Shown here: positions 53,771 to 64,000 of the stretch, in pieces
Layout of the letters: the number at the start of each line of letters is the position of its first letter
How positions within the stretch are numbered: the stretch's first letter is position 1
Assembly (NCBI RefSeq): GCF_009870125.1
Contig: NC_046683.1
Location: forward strand, 60,589,869-60,653,868
Reading direction: 5' to 3'
DNA from: Drosophila pseudoobscura
Lineage: Eukaryota; Arthropoda; Insecta; Diptera; Drosophilidae
DNA: 64,000 bases
Notes under the pieces: model-generated
Told to the model about the DNA's origin: nothing
Database searches by the model: none
What the model saw: only the letters and a program-made list of their open reading frames with translations
Position numbers and translations under genes: made by a program

Positions 53771-56700
53771 TCTGGAGTGGATTAAATTTAGACAACCAGC
53801 CTGTTTCTCCAAATTGTCTCGGATCAAACTTCTAGCGCGTATCGGATTAGCAGAACGTACTGGCATCACACAATCTACGAGTAGAAGTTTTTATTATAAA
53901 TTTTTTTTGCAAAAGCAGAGCGCCATCGGGCAGCGACGTCGCCGCCCCATCTGTGAAGGTGCATGGTTGTGTTTGTGTGGAGCAGAGAGTGAGAAAGAGC
54001 GCCAGAAGCGCTTGTAAGAGAACAGCGGCGCATGTAAGCATCAGAACCTAAAATGCGCTCTCTCACACTTACGACAGTTTTTCATTCATATATTGCAACG
54101 CCAGCGTCGGAAGCAGCAGCGTAAAAGCTTACCGCGTGAGTGTATGTGTGTGTGTGAGAGCGACAAAACTCGAAAGCCACCCCAAGCTCGGCCATGTGAT
54201 TTTTTGACGTGTGCTCTTCCCGCGTTAGAGCTGGAAAAGAATCGATGTTTGCGTGGATCTAATCGATTGAGTAGCAGTCGATGTTTTTTTTAGATTATTG
54301 GTAATTTGTTTATTTCCAAAGTTTTTATTAAAAAAGAATTAACTAATATGAGCCAAAATAAATTGTTTCTAGCAATTTTAGTTGCTCCTTAACTTCCAAA
54401 ATTGATCCCCCATCCTCCTTTTTTTGCTCTGATCTATTACTGCTCTGATATTTCTACGGTTTTTAACACTGCGTCCTCGCAAAAAAAACAAAAATTCTGG
54501 CAATAATGAGAGTCCTCTTTCAAACTCTCTCTTTCGCACAGCGTGAGCATAAAAAATATGCTGGCATGCCAACAGGCGCGCGCCAAAAAGCTCTCCTCAC
54601 GGCGGCCAACGAACAGCTGTTCGTTGCATGTCCCCGAAGTGGCCATGCAATTTACACACACAGTCACACGCGGTATATTAGAAGGATATTGGCTAGATAT
54701 GTATGTATATTTACGCACCATTTGTCTCGGGTTCGGAGCATTTCTTATCTGACATACTGTACCCAGGAGTCAAAATTCTGCTCGTGTCTCGTTTGTGAGG
54801 TAAGCGGCGACTGAAACACCGTTTTGTTGTGCCAGTCCCACAACAAGTCGTACGCAGGTCGGTCTCTCTCTCTATCTCTCTGCCGGATAGACAGCTGTTT
54901 GTCTAGTTGATGCAATATTTCCAAGAAACTTGGAGATTGGGCAGCAGCAGAAGCAGCACCTGAGCGCAGCAGCGGCAGCGAGCGAGAAAATGGAACTGAG
55001 CGCTGTACAACATGGCGTATGCGTCCATCACACATACACAGGGCAAAGCACAGGGATGAAGAGAGCCAAAGAGAGTGGGTGACAAAGGATGATGCGCAGT
55101 TGAATGCAGAAGGGAAGCTTTCCAATTGCCCCAGCACAACTTTTGTGTGCTTTCACTCTCTTTCTCTTGCTCACGGCCAGCTGTTTTATAGTAAACGGAG
55201 GGCGGGAATCTGTTGTTTTGGATACTATATGTAGGTATGTACCTCATGTTGCACTTGAGATTGAAAGAAATTTGAAATATTCTGGGCCAATCCAACCCAC
55301 TAAAGCTCTATGGGTTAATCTTGTTTTTGCGATCAATTATACGCCCCCATCCACATCTCCTCTACCTGACACTGTCTCGCTTGGCCGAGTACAGTCTATC
55401 CATCAATGGGGGGCTCGTCTTGCTGTTGTTGTACAACTGTACTTGAGATGCTGTACATGAACAGAAGAATGCCAGATCAGCGATTTGTCAAATGCTTTGC
55501 GTGTCTAAATATAAATGAACTAAAGCTAAATGCTGACGCACTCTCCACAGTATTATCCCTGAGGCTGACGCAAATGGCCGTTCCAAATGCTAAACAAAGC
55601 GAGGCGCCGCAAATAGTGGATGTGGATGTGAATGCGCCCGAAACCACGTGCCGCATTTCGAGACGCACGTTTTTCCACGAAGACAAGAAAAAACTCAACG
55701 CTCATGCCCAAACAAACAGGCAGACACAGATAGGACAGATATTGAGACATTACTTACTTGAAACATGTGCAGAGGCAATTATGGTCGCAATTACTGGTTC
55801 ACGCAAAAAAAAATATTTATTGTTTTATGATAAACACACTATTGAGATGGTCACTGGGGAGGTTGTTCTCTGTTCTCTGTTCCCACAAAATGCAGCCGAT
55901 TCTCCGAAAATGCAAAAGTTAAATGAATCCGAGCTGATGGTGTCAGCAGAAAGAGGCAACCAGCGGGAGCGAGCGAAGTTTTGAAGTTTTGGTGTGAACA
56001 GAGAGAGAGAGAGACCGACGACGGAACCAGATAACGCTTTAGGGGAGAGAGAGAAACCGCAGGAAAGAGAGCCGGCGTATGTACATATGCTAGCTTTTTG
56101 CTGTTTGTATCGGTCATTCCAACACGTGTGCTCCCAGCAAACAATTTCTGTCGGAGAGCGCCCAACGGCAGCTCGTCCTGATGCGTGAAGTGCCTGCTGG
56201 GTTATTCTCGATCCGAGTTGTTGCTTCGTTGGCTGGCTCCACAACTTCCATACCACACGCGCTTTTTTGGACACGTTTTGGGAGCTTTGTTTGTTCCCGG
56301 ACAAAACGTGAACGGAACCCAAAGGGGAATTAATAAATTCAAGGTTACTCGTTCCGGATATACCCTTTATGTAGGTCGACTATACTATATACTCTCACTG
56401 CATTGGCACTGATCGACGGAGATGGCTGACCCCAAACATTAGACAAACGTTAGATAGGAGCACAACTACCTTTGAGCCTTATATACCCCAAATATCTAGC
56501 ATAAACATGAGCTCGTGTAGCATAATTAGTGATATTTCTATTCTTTCAGACTGTTGCCAAGGCGTAGGCCTGTCGCCTGAGAAGTACAAAACTTAGATTT
56601 GTTTATAAGAGGCAAAACGGGTTTCGTATTTCAGACAGACCGCATACAAGGCAGGTACGTAATGAAACCATCTTGCTAAGGTTATAAGAATAAGTTGTGC

Positions 56701-57784
56701 TCTGTGCTCAAGATCAGAGACGCCATGGAAAATAACCTTAGCTCTGTACCAATGGAAGGCTGCGGCTGATCGAATTGAAGGTATTTCTGTGGAGTGGAGG
56801 TTTTTTGCCCCGAATACGAAACAAGTTCGATAAGAAAACTATTTTTGAGTGGGTTGCAAATATCATTGTAAGCCAAAATAAAAAAAAAACTACTTTACTT
56901 TGTCCAGCTTTAATGTTAACCAATTAAAATTGTATACCTAAAATATATGTACATACACATATGCTATTATTATTTCATGGAGATTATTCGACGCATTTTG
57001 CATTGTGCATATGCATTTCTTAAGTTTTGGGTTCAATATTCTACTTAACAAAACCTAAATTGTTAATAGAATCTAGCAATGAACAAGTCTTGATATTTTG
57101 GTTAAAGGCATTTTTTAGTAGCTTAGAAATAATTTATGGCAGATAAGGTATAATATAAACCAACAATACCTATCACAGAAGCAATGCAACCAGAATTGAG
57201 CGAAAGGAAAATCAAATGAGACAGAATTTGTACTTAAAGATGCTATGAATGAATTTTATGATTGTGTGGTGGAGACTCTATTGGAGGAAGTCAAAACTGT
57301 ATGCTTTTGTCTGCGATTTTTGTTTCATTTTTATGCCGGAAAATGGTATTTTGAGTATAGTTGTGATTGTTATTTTGAAAAAACGCCAATAAGTTTCGCT
57401 TATCGCACAAAAATACCGATATGTTTTTCAAGCTATCCCTGTGCATCGATAAGTAGAATATGAAAAGTCGCGGGGTATTCCTGGTCTAAAATCCTATCGG
57501 ACAAACATATATCGATACGTTTTTATATCGATACAACTATATATCAATTTAACATCAAAAAGACAGAATAATAGAGTCAAAAATCAGTTGAAAAACATTT
57601 TAGCAATTCACACATTTTTCTTTGTCGTGTGTTGTGTGTTGCTAGTACATATTACAGAAATTACTGACCAAATTACCAAATAACAGTCGGAAAGCGGAGC
57701 CAGGCGTATTTTACGCAACTAAACTTGGAGCAATTGCAGATATTGCAGAAGCAACAACAAGAACTATAGAACCACACAACCATC
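53771..57784. other. 4 kb gap between the divergent Prps and UBE2K-type genes
   Basis: Expected to hold the Prps 5' UTR exon(s) and promoter and the E2 promoter. Three CAGCTGTT E-boxes lie at about 54613, 54891 and 55178, and ATCGAT-type sites at about 54240-54270. A 192-codon plus frame (55406-55984) has an ATG but no recognisable domain. Confidence 0.6.
57510..57533. promoter_or_regulatory. Two perfect DRE sites upstream of the E2 gene
   Basis: TATCGATA at 57510-57517 and again at 57526-57533, with a related CATCGATAAG at about 57444. DRE is bound by DREF (and overlaps BEAF-32 sites) at TATA-less housekeeping promoters. The sites lie 250-275 bp before the start codon. Confidence 0.75.
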
Positions 57785-58715
57785 ATGGCGAATATGGCTG
57801 TATCACGCATTAAGCGCGAATTCAAGGAAGTTATGCGCAGCGAGGAGGTAAGTAGAAGCGATCAGGATGTGGCCATGTGATGGCCAGAGACTTACCCGTA
57901 TGGCCAGCGTCACCACTGCCAGCGGCAGTGGCTGAGCTGGAAGCAGTATCGGACTTTGTTTCCATTTTTGGCGCGCGACAGTATTGTGGGTTCTTGGGGT
58001 TTCTGCTTTTTGTCCAGTTCTTAGGAACGTGCGACGAGTGTGGAAAGCAGTACTAATACGGGCAAGCAATAATATAACTTTCCAAATAATTTCGTATCAT
58101 TCTCTTTGACAGATCGTGCAGTGCTCTATAAAAATTGAACTTGTCAATGACAGTTGGACAGAGCTTCGCGGCGAAATAGCTGGCCCCCCCGACACGCCCT
58201 ACGAGGGGGGGAAGTTCATACTGGAAATTAAAGTGCCCGAGACATATCCCTTTAATCCGCCAAAGGTGGGTATCCCTAGCGCAGCACTAAAACAAAGGTA
58301 AATGGCTAAAACAAACTGTATCTTGTCGCAGGTTCGGTTTATCACACGCATTTGGCACCCGAACATTTCGTCTGTGACTGGAGCCATTTGCCTGGACATA
58401 CTAAAGGACAACTGGGCAGCGGCGATGACGCTGCGCACTGTGTTGCTGTCCCTGCAGGCCTTGCTGGCCGCTGCCGAACCGGATGATCCACAGGACGCCG
58501 TGGTGGCATACCAGTTTAAGGACAAATATGATCTGTTTCTGCTTACTGCCAAGCACTGGACCAATGCATACGCAGGCGGTCCCCACACCTTTCCCGATTG
58601 TGATTCAAAAATCCAACGTCTCAGGGATATGGGCGTGGACGAGCATGATGCGCGCGGCGTCCTCTCCAAAGAGAACTGGAACTTGGAAAAGGCCACGGAG
58701 TGCCTGTTCAGTTAG
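57785..58715 (+). CDS. Ubc4: Ubiquitin-conjugating enzyme E2, UBE2K type with C-terminal UBA
   Basis: Three exons, 57785-57847, 58113-58265 and 58332-58715, all phase 0, encoding 199 residues. MANMAVSRIKREFKEVMRSE starts the UBC fold. HPNISSVTGAICLDIL holds the HPN motif and the catalytic Cys, and the C-terminal ~40 residues (IQRLRDMGVDEHDARGVL, then NWNLEKATECLF) form a UBA domain that binds ubiquitin. This architecture and length match human UBE2K/HIP2 and fly UbcD4/Ubc4; the human enzyme builds Lys48-linked chains. The gene is divergent from Prps and converges on the SANBR homologue. Confidence 0.96.
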
Positions 58716-59590
58716 CTTGCTAGGAACAGAGTAGTAACACATCAACAATAGCCACACCTCCCGGAAATACCACTAAATTCAAGCCGCCGTCACAACCGAT
58801 TCGATTATGATTATTTATGCAAAATTTGGGATTATCAGCACAGACAGCAGAAGTGCTAGCAGCACGAAGGAGACATGAGATCCGTTTTTCAATTTGCAAT
58901 ATGCTTTACATCAAAATTTCCGGCCCCACTCGCACACAACACATATATGGTGTAAGTGGGTTATTTGGTTTAAAGTACGCATAAACATTTCATGATGACT
59001 TATTTAAATGATTGTGTTTTGATTCGTTAAATTGTACATTTGGTCGCCGGGTCTCCTGCTACAGGTTGAGCCTTAGGCACTGCCCGCGATCCTCTCAATC
59101 ATGTGTTATATTTCTGTGCGAGTCCCTGAAACCAAGGGGGGGGCCTACGTCTATATATATTTTTTTTTCTACGTGCCGTCGCATTTATTGTAATAGCCTG
59201 TTCTGCAGCTCTTTTTTTTTAACCCTAAAAAGAAAATGATTTTAAAAATTTTAAAAACAAATTTAGAAGTGTATAACAAATCCAAGTCTTTGTAAATTGC
59301 GTTAAGTTAAATAAATAAATAAAATAAAAACAAAATATTAAGAAATGCATGATAATGTTGATTTTTTTGCATTATCCATATTCCAAAAGAAAACGCATTC
59401 CACCTACTCCTCTTAACGCTTATGAACTTAACTTTTCCCATTTGAATATTTAATTTTGATATTTTTAATTTGCGCTAAACATTTTACTAGAACATTGGTG
59501 ACTAAACATTTTGTCTACGATTTTTGCTAAGAAATTTATATGTGTGCATAACGATTTCTACGCCACCCGATCAGACCGATGATCTGATTC
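58716..59590. other. Convergent 3' region between the E2 and SANBR-like genes
   Basis: Contains the E2 3' UTR, with AATAAATAAATAAAATAAA at about 59310-59330 as a likely poly(A) region, and the minus-strand 3' UTR of the next gene. Confidence 0.7.
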
Positions 59591-62466
59591 CTACTTGTGC
59601 TTTTGCTTGGTCATGACCAAACCCATGGACCCACCGCCAGCTACGACCGAGCCCACGCATAGGTTGTTGCCGCTGTTCTGGGCCAGACCAGTCGCATTGG
59701 CGCCCTGGACATTGTGGTTGTTGTGACGTTGCTTGATCATCTCCTTCCACTCGCATTCAAGGCGGACATAGGTGCCACCCAGGGGCTGGGCATTTTGCAC
59801 CAGAGACGGATCGTTGCCGGTTTTCTTGGTCACATAGGTGGCCACTTGCTTCATGATCTTCTCCTCAAAGTCGCGCTGATGATCCTGGTTGCTGCGAGCC
59901 GACAGCTCGCCGGACCAGAAGCGACCCGACACCTCGGTGGGACTGGGAAGACATAAACATATATTAGGTTTATCCTAAATAAAATATACTGGATATACCG
60001 CTTGCGTTTCTTCTTTCCGCGTGCTTTTCTGGGCGGTGGACGATGCTCCGACTCGCAGCCATCGCTGCTGGAGCTGTAGTCCTCATCGTCATGCAAATTA
60101 CGCATCTTGGGGCGCAGACAGCGAGCGTCCTCCTCACTGGTGGATGTCGTCTCAGAGTCGGTGCTGGTGTCCATTTGGTAGCGCGAGGGACGCATCCGTC
60201 GGCTCACACGATGATTGGTCACTGTGGAGCACAGATTGAGAGAGCGGTTATCAGCGGGCTGCCGGACCACACCCACCCTTCTTCAACACACTGTCCATGC
60301 AGAGTTGCGGCAGCAGACCCTGTCGGCAGCGCTGTGGCGTCAACGAGATGCCCTGCCAACCGGGGCTGATCTCGCCGGCGGCGGCCATCTCCTGGACCCT
60401 CAAAGGCGGCATCTCACACAGCGCGTAGTTCTCGCCCACAAGCTGGGCAATGGCCAGAATGGCACGCTCACGATCGGTCTCCACCAGGACACTGTGCTCC
60501 CGGAACTGGCAGCCCTAAGAAGGAGTACAAACAAGCAGATTAGACCAGAATCCAGTTATTTGCCTGCCACATACATTGGGTCCTGGCAGGGTCTCATAGC
60601 GAAAGGCTTGCTGACCACAGCAGGCGAAGCGTCCAGATGGTCCAGCAGTGTCCACCGGCCCCAGAAATTGGGGTGCCCCCGGATGGAAGCGGCACCAGTT
60701 CATCTGGTAGACGGGAAAGTGCGCCTCGCAGGTGCAGCAGTAGAGATAGTGGCAGCTGCCCCACAGCTTCCAGTAGACCTTGCGCCAGGACTTCAGCTCC
60801 TTGAAGAGCTGCATGATGTAGAGGTTGAGGTCCCAGTTGGGATCCCGCACATGATGGCTCATTAGCTGACCCCAGCGGTTCAGCCGGATGTTGCTGGACA
60901 CACAGCTGACATAGGACTTCATGGTGTTGGTCACGCAACTAAAGCAGCGACCACAGCGGAAGAGGCCCGACATGCTGTAGAAGTGGCCACGCAAGGCCTC
61001 TGGATCCGGCTCACACAGCGACTGGATCAGTTTGGTCCAGAGCCGTGGAGTTACGCGCTCCTTCTTGTCCCGCACCATCTCCAGCTCCAGGTTCGTAAAC
61101 ATGGCGGCCAGACGGGTGACCAGGGCATCGTTGAGGCACGACAGATTAGTGGACGTGCGCACCACCTCGCTTAGATGGGCATGACAGAAGGCCAGGCACT
61201 CGAGGAGCAGTGGCTCCATTTGCAGAAAGCTGGCCGAGACCAGAATGGGCACCACATTGTTTCCATCCAGTTGGGGCCCAGAAGCGGCGGCGCTGCTCTG
61301 CCCTGGGCCAGGCATGTCCTGGCTCTGGGCACTGTGCTTGATCCACTTCATCAGCCAGTCAAATATTAATATGTCGCAGTGAACGGATATGTCCATCTCC
61401 TCCAGACGCTGGCCGGCAGTCACATCGGCAAAGTACCCCATCTTGCTGACCAACAGATGCTGAGGGCAGGTGAAATCTCGGGAGGTGTTCTTTACCTCGT
61501 CGCAGACATGAATCACGACCTCGGGCCTGAAGGAATAGAAAAGGATTAAAGATTTCCTAGATAACTATTCAGAACTACAGACTCCTTTTTCTCCTGCCTA
61601 GAATGTTTGCCGTCCTTGAGCAGCATCACGGACTTGCGCCTGACCGTGGGATTCACGGTAGGCTTGGCAATCGGCTCCTTGACCAGAGCACGCATCATGC
61701 TGTTTGAGGATGAAGGCTCCGGATGCAGGGATCCATCAGTGGCCGTCTGCTGCAGGCACGGTGCTGAAGCAGTCGTCGATAAAGATGAATGCACATGGGC
61801 AATCTCTGTCACGGACTTGGCTGCCCCCATCGGAAGTGTGGACGTGTTGGTGGGTGTCGGTGTGGGCAGTGTAAGAAGCTCCTTCGGAAACAGCTGCTGT
61901 TTGGTCTTCCCTCGTCCGCTAGCTAACGCCGTGGGCACTGCAACTGGACAGACAAAGGACAGCACCGAGTCTAGAATGCCCTCATTGATGACGGAATCCA
62001 GTTGCTCGGTCAGCTTTGGGTGGAGGCCGTGGTAGGTGGCGTCGGTTCTCTTGTGGACGTGGCCAGACCGTAGGCTGGATTTTTGCTCGCCCAACACACT
62101 GCCACGACTGTCATCCCGAGTGCTTGAGTGGCGATAGCTGCGCTTGAGCCCCAGGAGCTCGTTTACCAGATGATTGTCAGCCAAATTATTGAAATCCATC
62201 TCGTCATTTTTTGAATTTCGCTTGGACGCCCCTTGGCCCCCCTCCATGGGCGGCACTGGCTCCCTAGTATGTGGTTTTGCCATATCTGCTTTCGCTATCA
62301 TATCGTTAACATGACAAGAAAGCTTCAAAAACTCCAGAAATTCGTTCAAACTGATTTGAAACTCGGCGCCGGCATCGACAGATTTTTGCGCCTGCTGTGA
62401 CGGCGGCTCCTCTGGCTGGGCGGATGCCGCCCCAGCAGCTGCCTCGTCGGAGCTTCCTTTTTGCAT
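59591..62466 (-). CDS. SANBR/KIAA1841 homologue with BTB domain
   Basis: Five exons on the minus strand: 62466-61583, 61526-60575, 60514-60277, 60221-59999 and 59942-59591, encoding about 882 residues. After a variable N-terminus, EVVIHVCDEVKNTSRDFTCP, then MDISVHCDILIFDWLMKWI, is the BTB-like block seen in human KIAA1841 (SANBR). The following LFKELKSWRKVYWKLWGSCH and a Cys/His-rich stretch (CTCEAHFPVYQMNWCRFHPG) are also family features. In mammals SANBR regulates class-switch recombination, which flies lack, so the fly role is unknown and probably concerns chromatin or protein interaction. The start at 62466 (MQKGSSDEAA) is the first ATG before the conserved part with good context. The first donor (GA-GTCTGT) is weak but is the only one keeping phase. 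Confidence 0.85.
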
Positions 62467-63090
62467 CCTCGCAGATGCACAAATCGATTTGCATTGTGCA
62501 TATTGATTGATTTTTCGATTGCTATAACAAAATAACAAAATAATGGTGTTATGGTGCTGCAAAGACAGAGATAGCATGAGAGTGAGACAGCAGTTCTTTC
62601 GTTTCATCCAAATAAAAGCTGCCTGCTGTGGCTGGTTTTCACACATGCGGCACGAATACGCCAGAAATGCAGCTCTGTGGTTACGACAGATAAATATTGA
62701 CACAAAATGGCCAAATTTCCGGTTCTGTACCAGCCCATTTCCAATAAGGACAAATCCATTCTAGGATTCATTCCAAATACGGACCATACACCCAAGAGAA
62801 TGCAATTAAAACAACCTTTATGTTCCTTTTTTAGTGTACGCGTGTTTATTTTTCGTAAGTTCCAATAATGTTCTCTACAGAATACGGGTTGATGTTGTGT
62901 TGGTAGATTTTTGCAACGATGTTAAAGCGTAGTAGTGTTTCTGTTTCTGTTTCGGTTTCGGTTTCTTTTTCATTTCGGGGGTCTTGGACATATGTTACGA
63001 TTAATTTCTGTTGGGTTTAACTATTATTAATAAGAGGCAATGAAAATAAATTAAAGTCTTGGGTAACGACTGGCGAGCATGGCCCGCCAC
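62467..63090 (-). other. Gap: eIF4E1 3' UTR and SANBR-homologue promoter
   Basis: 624 bp between two genes in tandem on the minus strand. ATCGAT-like sites near 62483 and 62512 lie just upstream of the SANBR-like start. The 5' part is expected to be eIF4E1 3' UTR. Confidence 0.65.
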
Positions 63091-64000
63091 TTACAATGTG
63101 TAGATAGATTTCACGTTGGATCCCTGCTTGACCATGGTATCCTTGTGAAGTTGATACTGCAGCGAGTTCTGGCGTCCCAGACGCAAGGCATCGCGCAGCT
63201 TGTGGCCAATCTCCAGAGCAGCTTCCTCGTTGTTTCCATCGGCTGTCCAAATGGCTAAGAGAAGAGCGCGGCACAGGGTTAGACAAGGGTTTCATAGAAT
63301 GGACATTGATTTACTTACAGATTTTGTTACTCTTGGCACGAATATTAACGACAGCACCACAAATCTGATCCGAATGATCAAAGGCCTCTCCAATCAGGCA
63401 CAGCAACTGATGGATAAGTTAATATTGGATTTAATAGTTGTCGAGTGATATACAATAGCTCTACCGCTTACCACATCGAGCCACAAATTATCCAAATCGG
63501 TCTTTGAGCTCTTGTTGAGGGTGATCACCCAGCGACCGCCCTGCTTATTGGCAGCATCCTCCCACATGGGGCTGGAAGATGAAGAAATCAATAGTTATAC
63601 GGATTGCTGCCACACCCTTTTGCCACTCACCGTATTCCCTTCTTGAAGAGCGAGTAATCACTGCCCAGTTTGATCTCAGATGGAGGCTTGATATGGTTGT
63701 ATAGACTCCAGAAGTCCTCGACGGCATCAAAGCTTGTGATCTCATTCTGCATGTCCTCCCAGGACTTTGAACGATCGTTCTCCAAGTACCAGAGAGTCCA
63801 TGTGTTGTGTAGAGGGTGCTTGAACAGATGCTCTGTGCGAACATCGTCACCGGCCTCGGTAGGCTTGGCCTCATCCTTAGTCTGAACTAGAGTTGCAGCC
63901 AGGGCCGGAGCCGCGTCAGGGTCGGCAACAGCAACTGCTGGAGTGGGCTCCGGGCGTCCAGGGGCAACTGTGTTGGCAGCCGGGTTGCCACCCTCGGTGG
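63091..64000 (-). CDS. eIF4E1: Cap-binding translation initiation factor eIF4E, 3' part
   Basis: Four coding exons on the minus strand: 64000-63631 (continuing right of the window), 63571-63472, 63406-63319 and 63254-63091, ending TAA. The visible N-terminus is an Ala/Pro/Thr-rich disordered leader, then the folded core: HNTWTLWYLENDRSKSWEDM, the block IKPPSEIKLGSDYSLFKKGI, and RPMWEDAANKQGGRWVITL with the cap-stacking and eIF4G/4E-BP-side tryptophans. It ends NVKSIYTL. It binds the mRNA m7G cap and recruits eIF4G. The sequence is close to the main fly eIF4E at 67B. The start codon and 5' alternative exons lie outside the window. Confidence 0.95.

Noticed and set aside
55406-55984. 192-codon ATG frame between Prps and the E2 gene
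   Set aside because: No recognisable domain, no promoter or poly(A) context, and equally long frames occur on the other strand; possibly chance.

Overview
The window is nuclear DNA of a Drosophila species. It has multi-exon genes with GT-AG introns, long introns full of microsatellites and A/T-rich filler, and short intergenic gaps. The gene set (furry, an MPPED metallophosphoesterase, a divergent maternal alpha-tubulin, Prps, a UBE2K-type E2 and eIF4E) matches the 67B-67C region of D. melanogaster 3L (Muller element D). A dispersed repeat near 30.3-30.7 kb looks like one I associate with obscura-group genomes, so a species such as D. pseudoobscura or a relative is my best guess. The species call is an inference.

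Layout. At 1-15.1 kb on the plus strand are the last seven coding exons of a peptide-type GPCR, probably the CNMamide receptor; its first exons are left of the window. At 17.5-37.1 kb on the minus strand are the first 14 coding exons of furry (about 1,705 residues). Its 3' half must lie left of position 1, so the GPCR sits inside a furry intron on the opposite strand. That intron also holds a dead DDE transposase copy at about 12.2-12.7 kb. furry diverges from the MPPED gene (38.06-38.97 kb) across a 951 bp gap carrying a duplicated roughly 50 bp promoter-like module. alphaTub67C (39.3-41.0 kb) and an intronless SPEF1-like CH-domain gene (41.55-42.5 kb) follow on the plus strand.

Prps (43.7-53.8 kb, minus) has eight coding exons. 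One is a 66-nt symmetric exon that inserts 22 residues into the catalytic flexible loop. A second, shortened SPEF1-like gene lies antisense inside a Prps intron. The UBE2K-type E2 (57.8-58.7 kb, plus) starts downstream of two perfect DRE sites and converges on a five-exon SANBR/KIAA1841 homologue (59.6-62.5 kb, minus). The window ends in the last four coding exons of eIF4E1 (63.1-64.0 kb, minus).

I found no operons, CRISPR arrays or recognisable tRNA/rRNA genes, and no wholly new system. The most unusual items are the SPEF1-like gene pair, the Prps loop exon, the duplicated promoter module, the nested receptor gene and the transposase fossil. All exon borders were set by hand from splice consensus and reading phase. 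For every spliced gene listed, the phases join without a gap.
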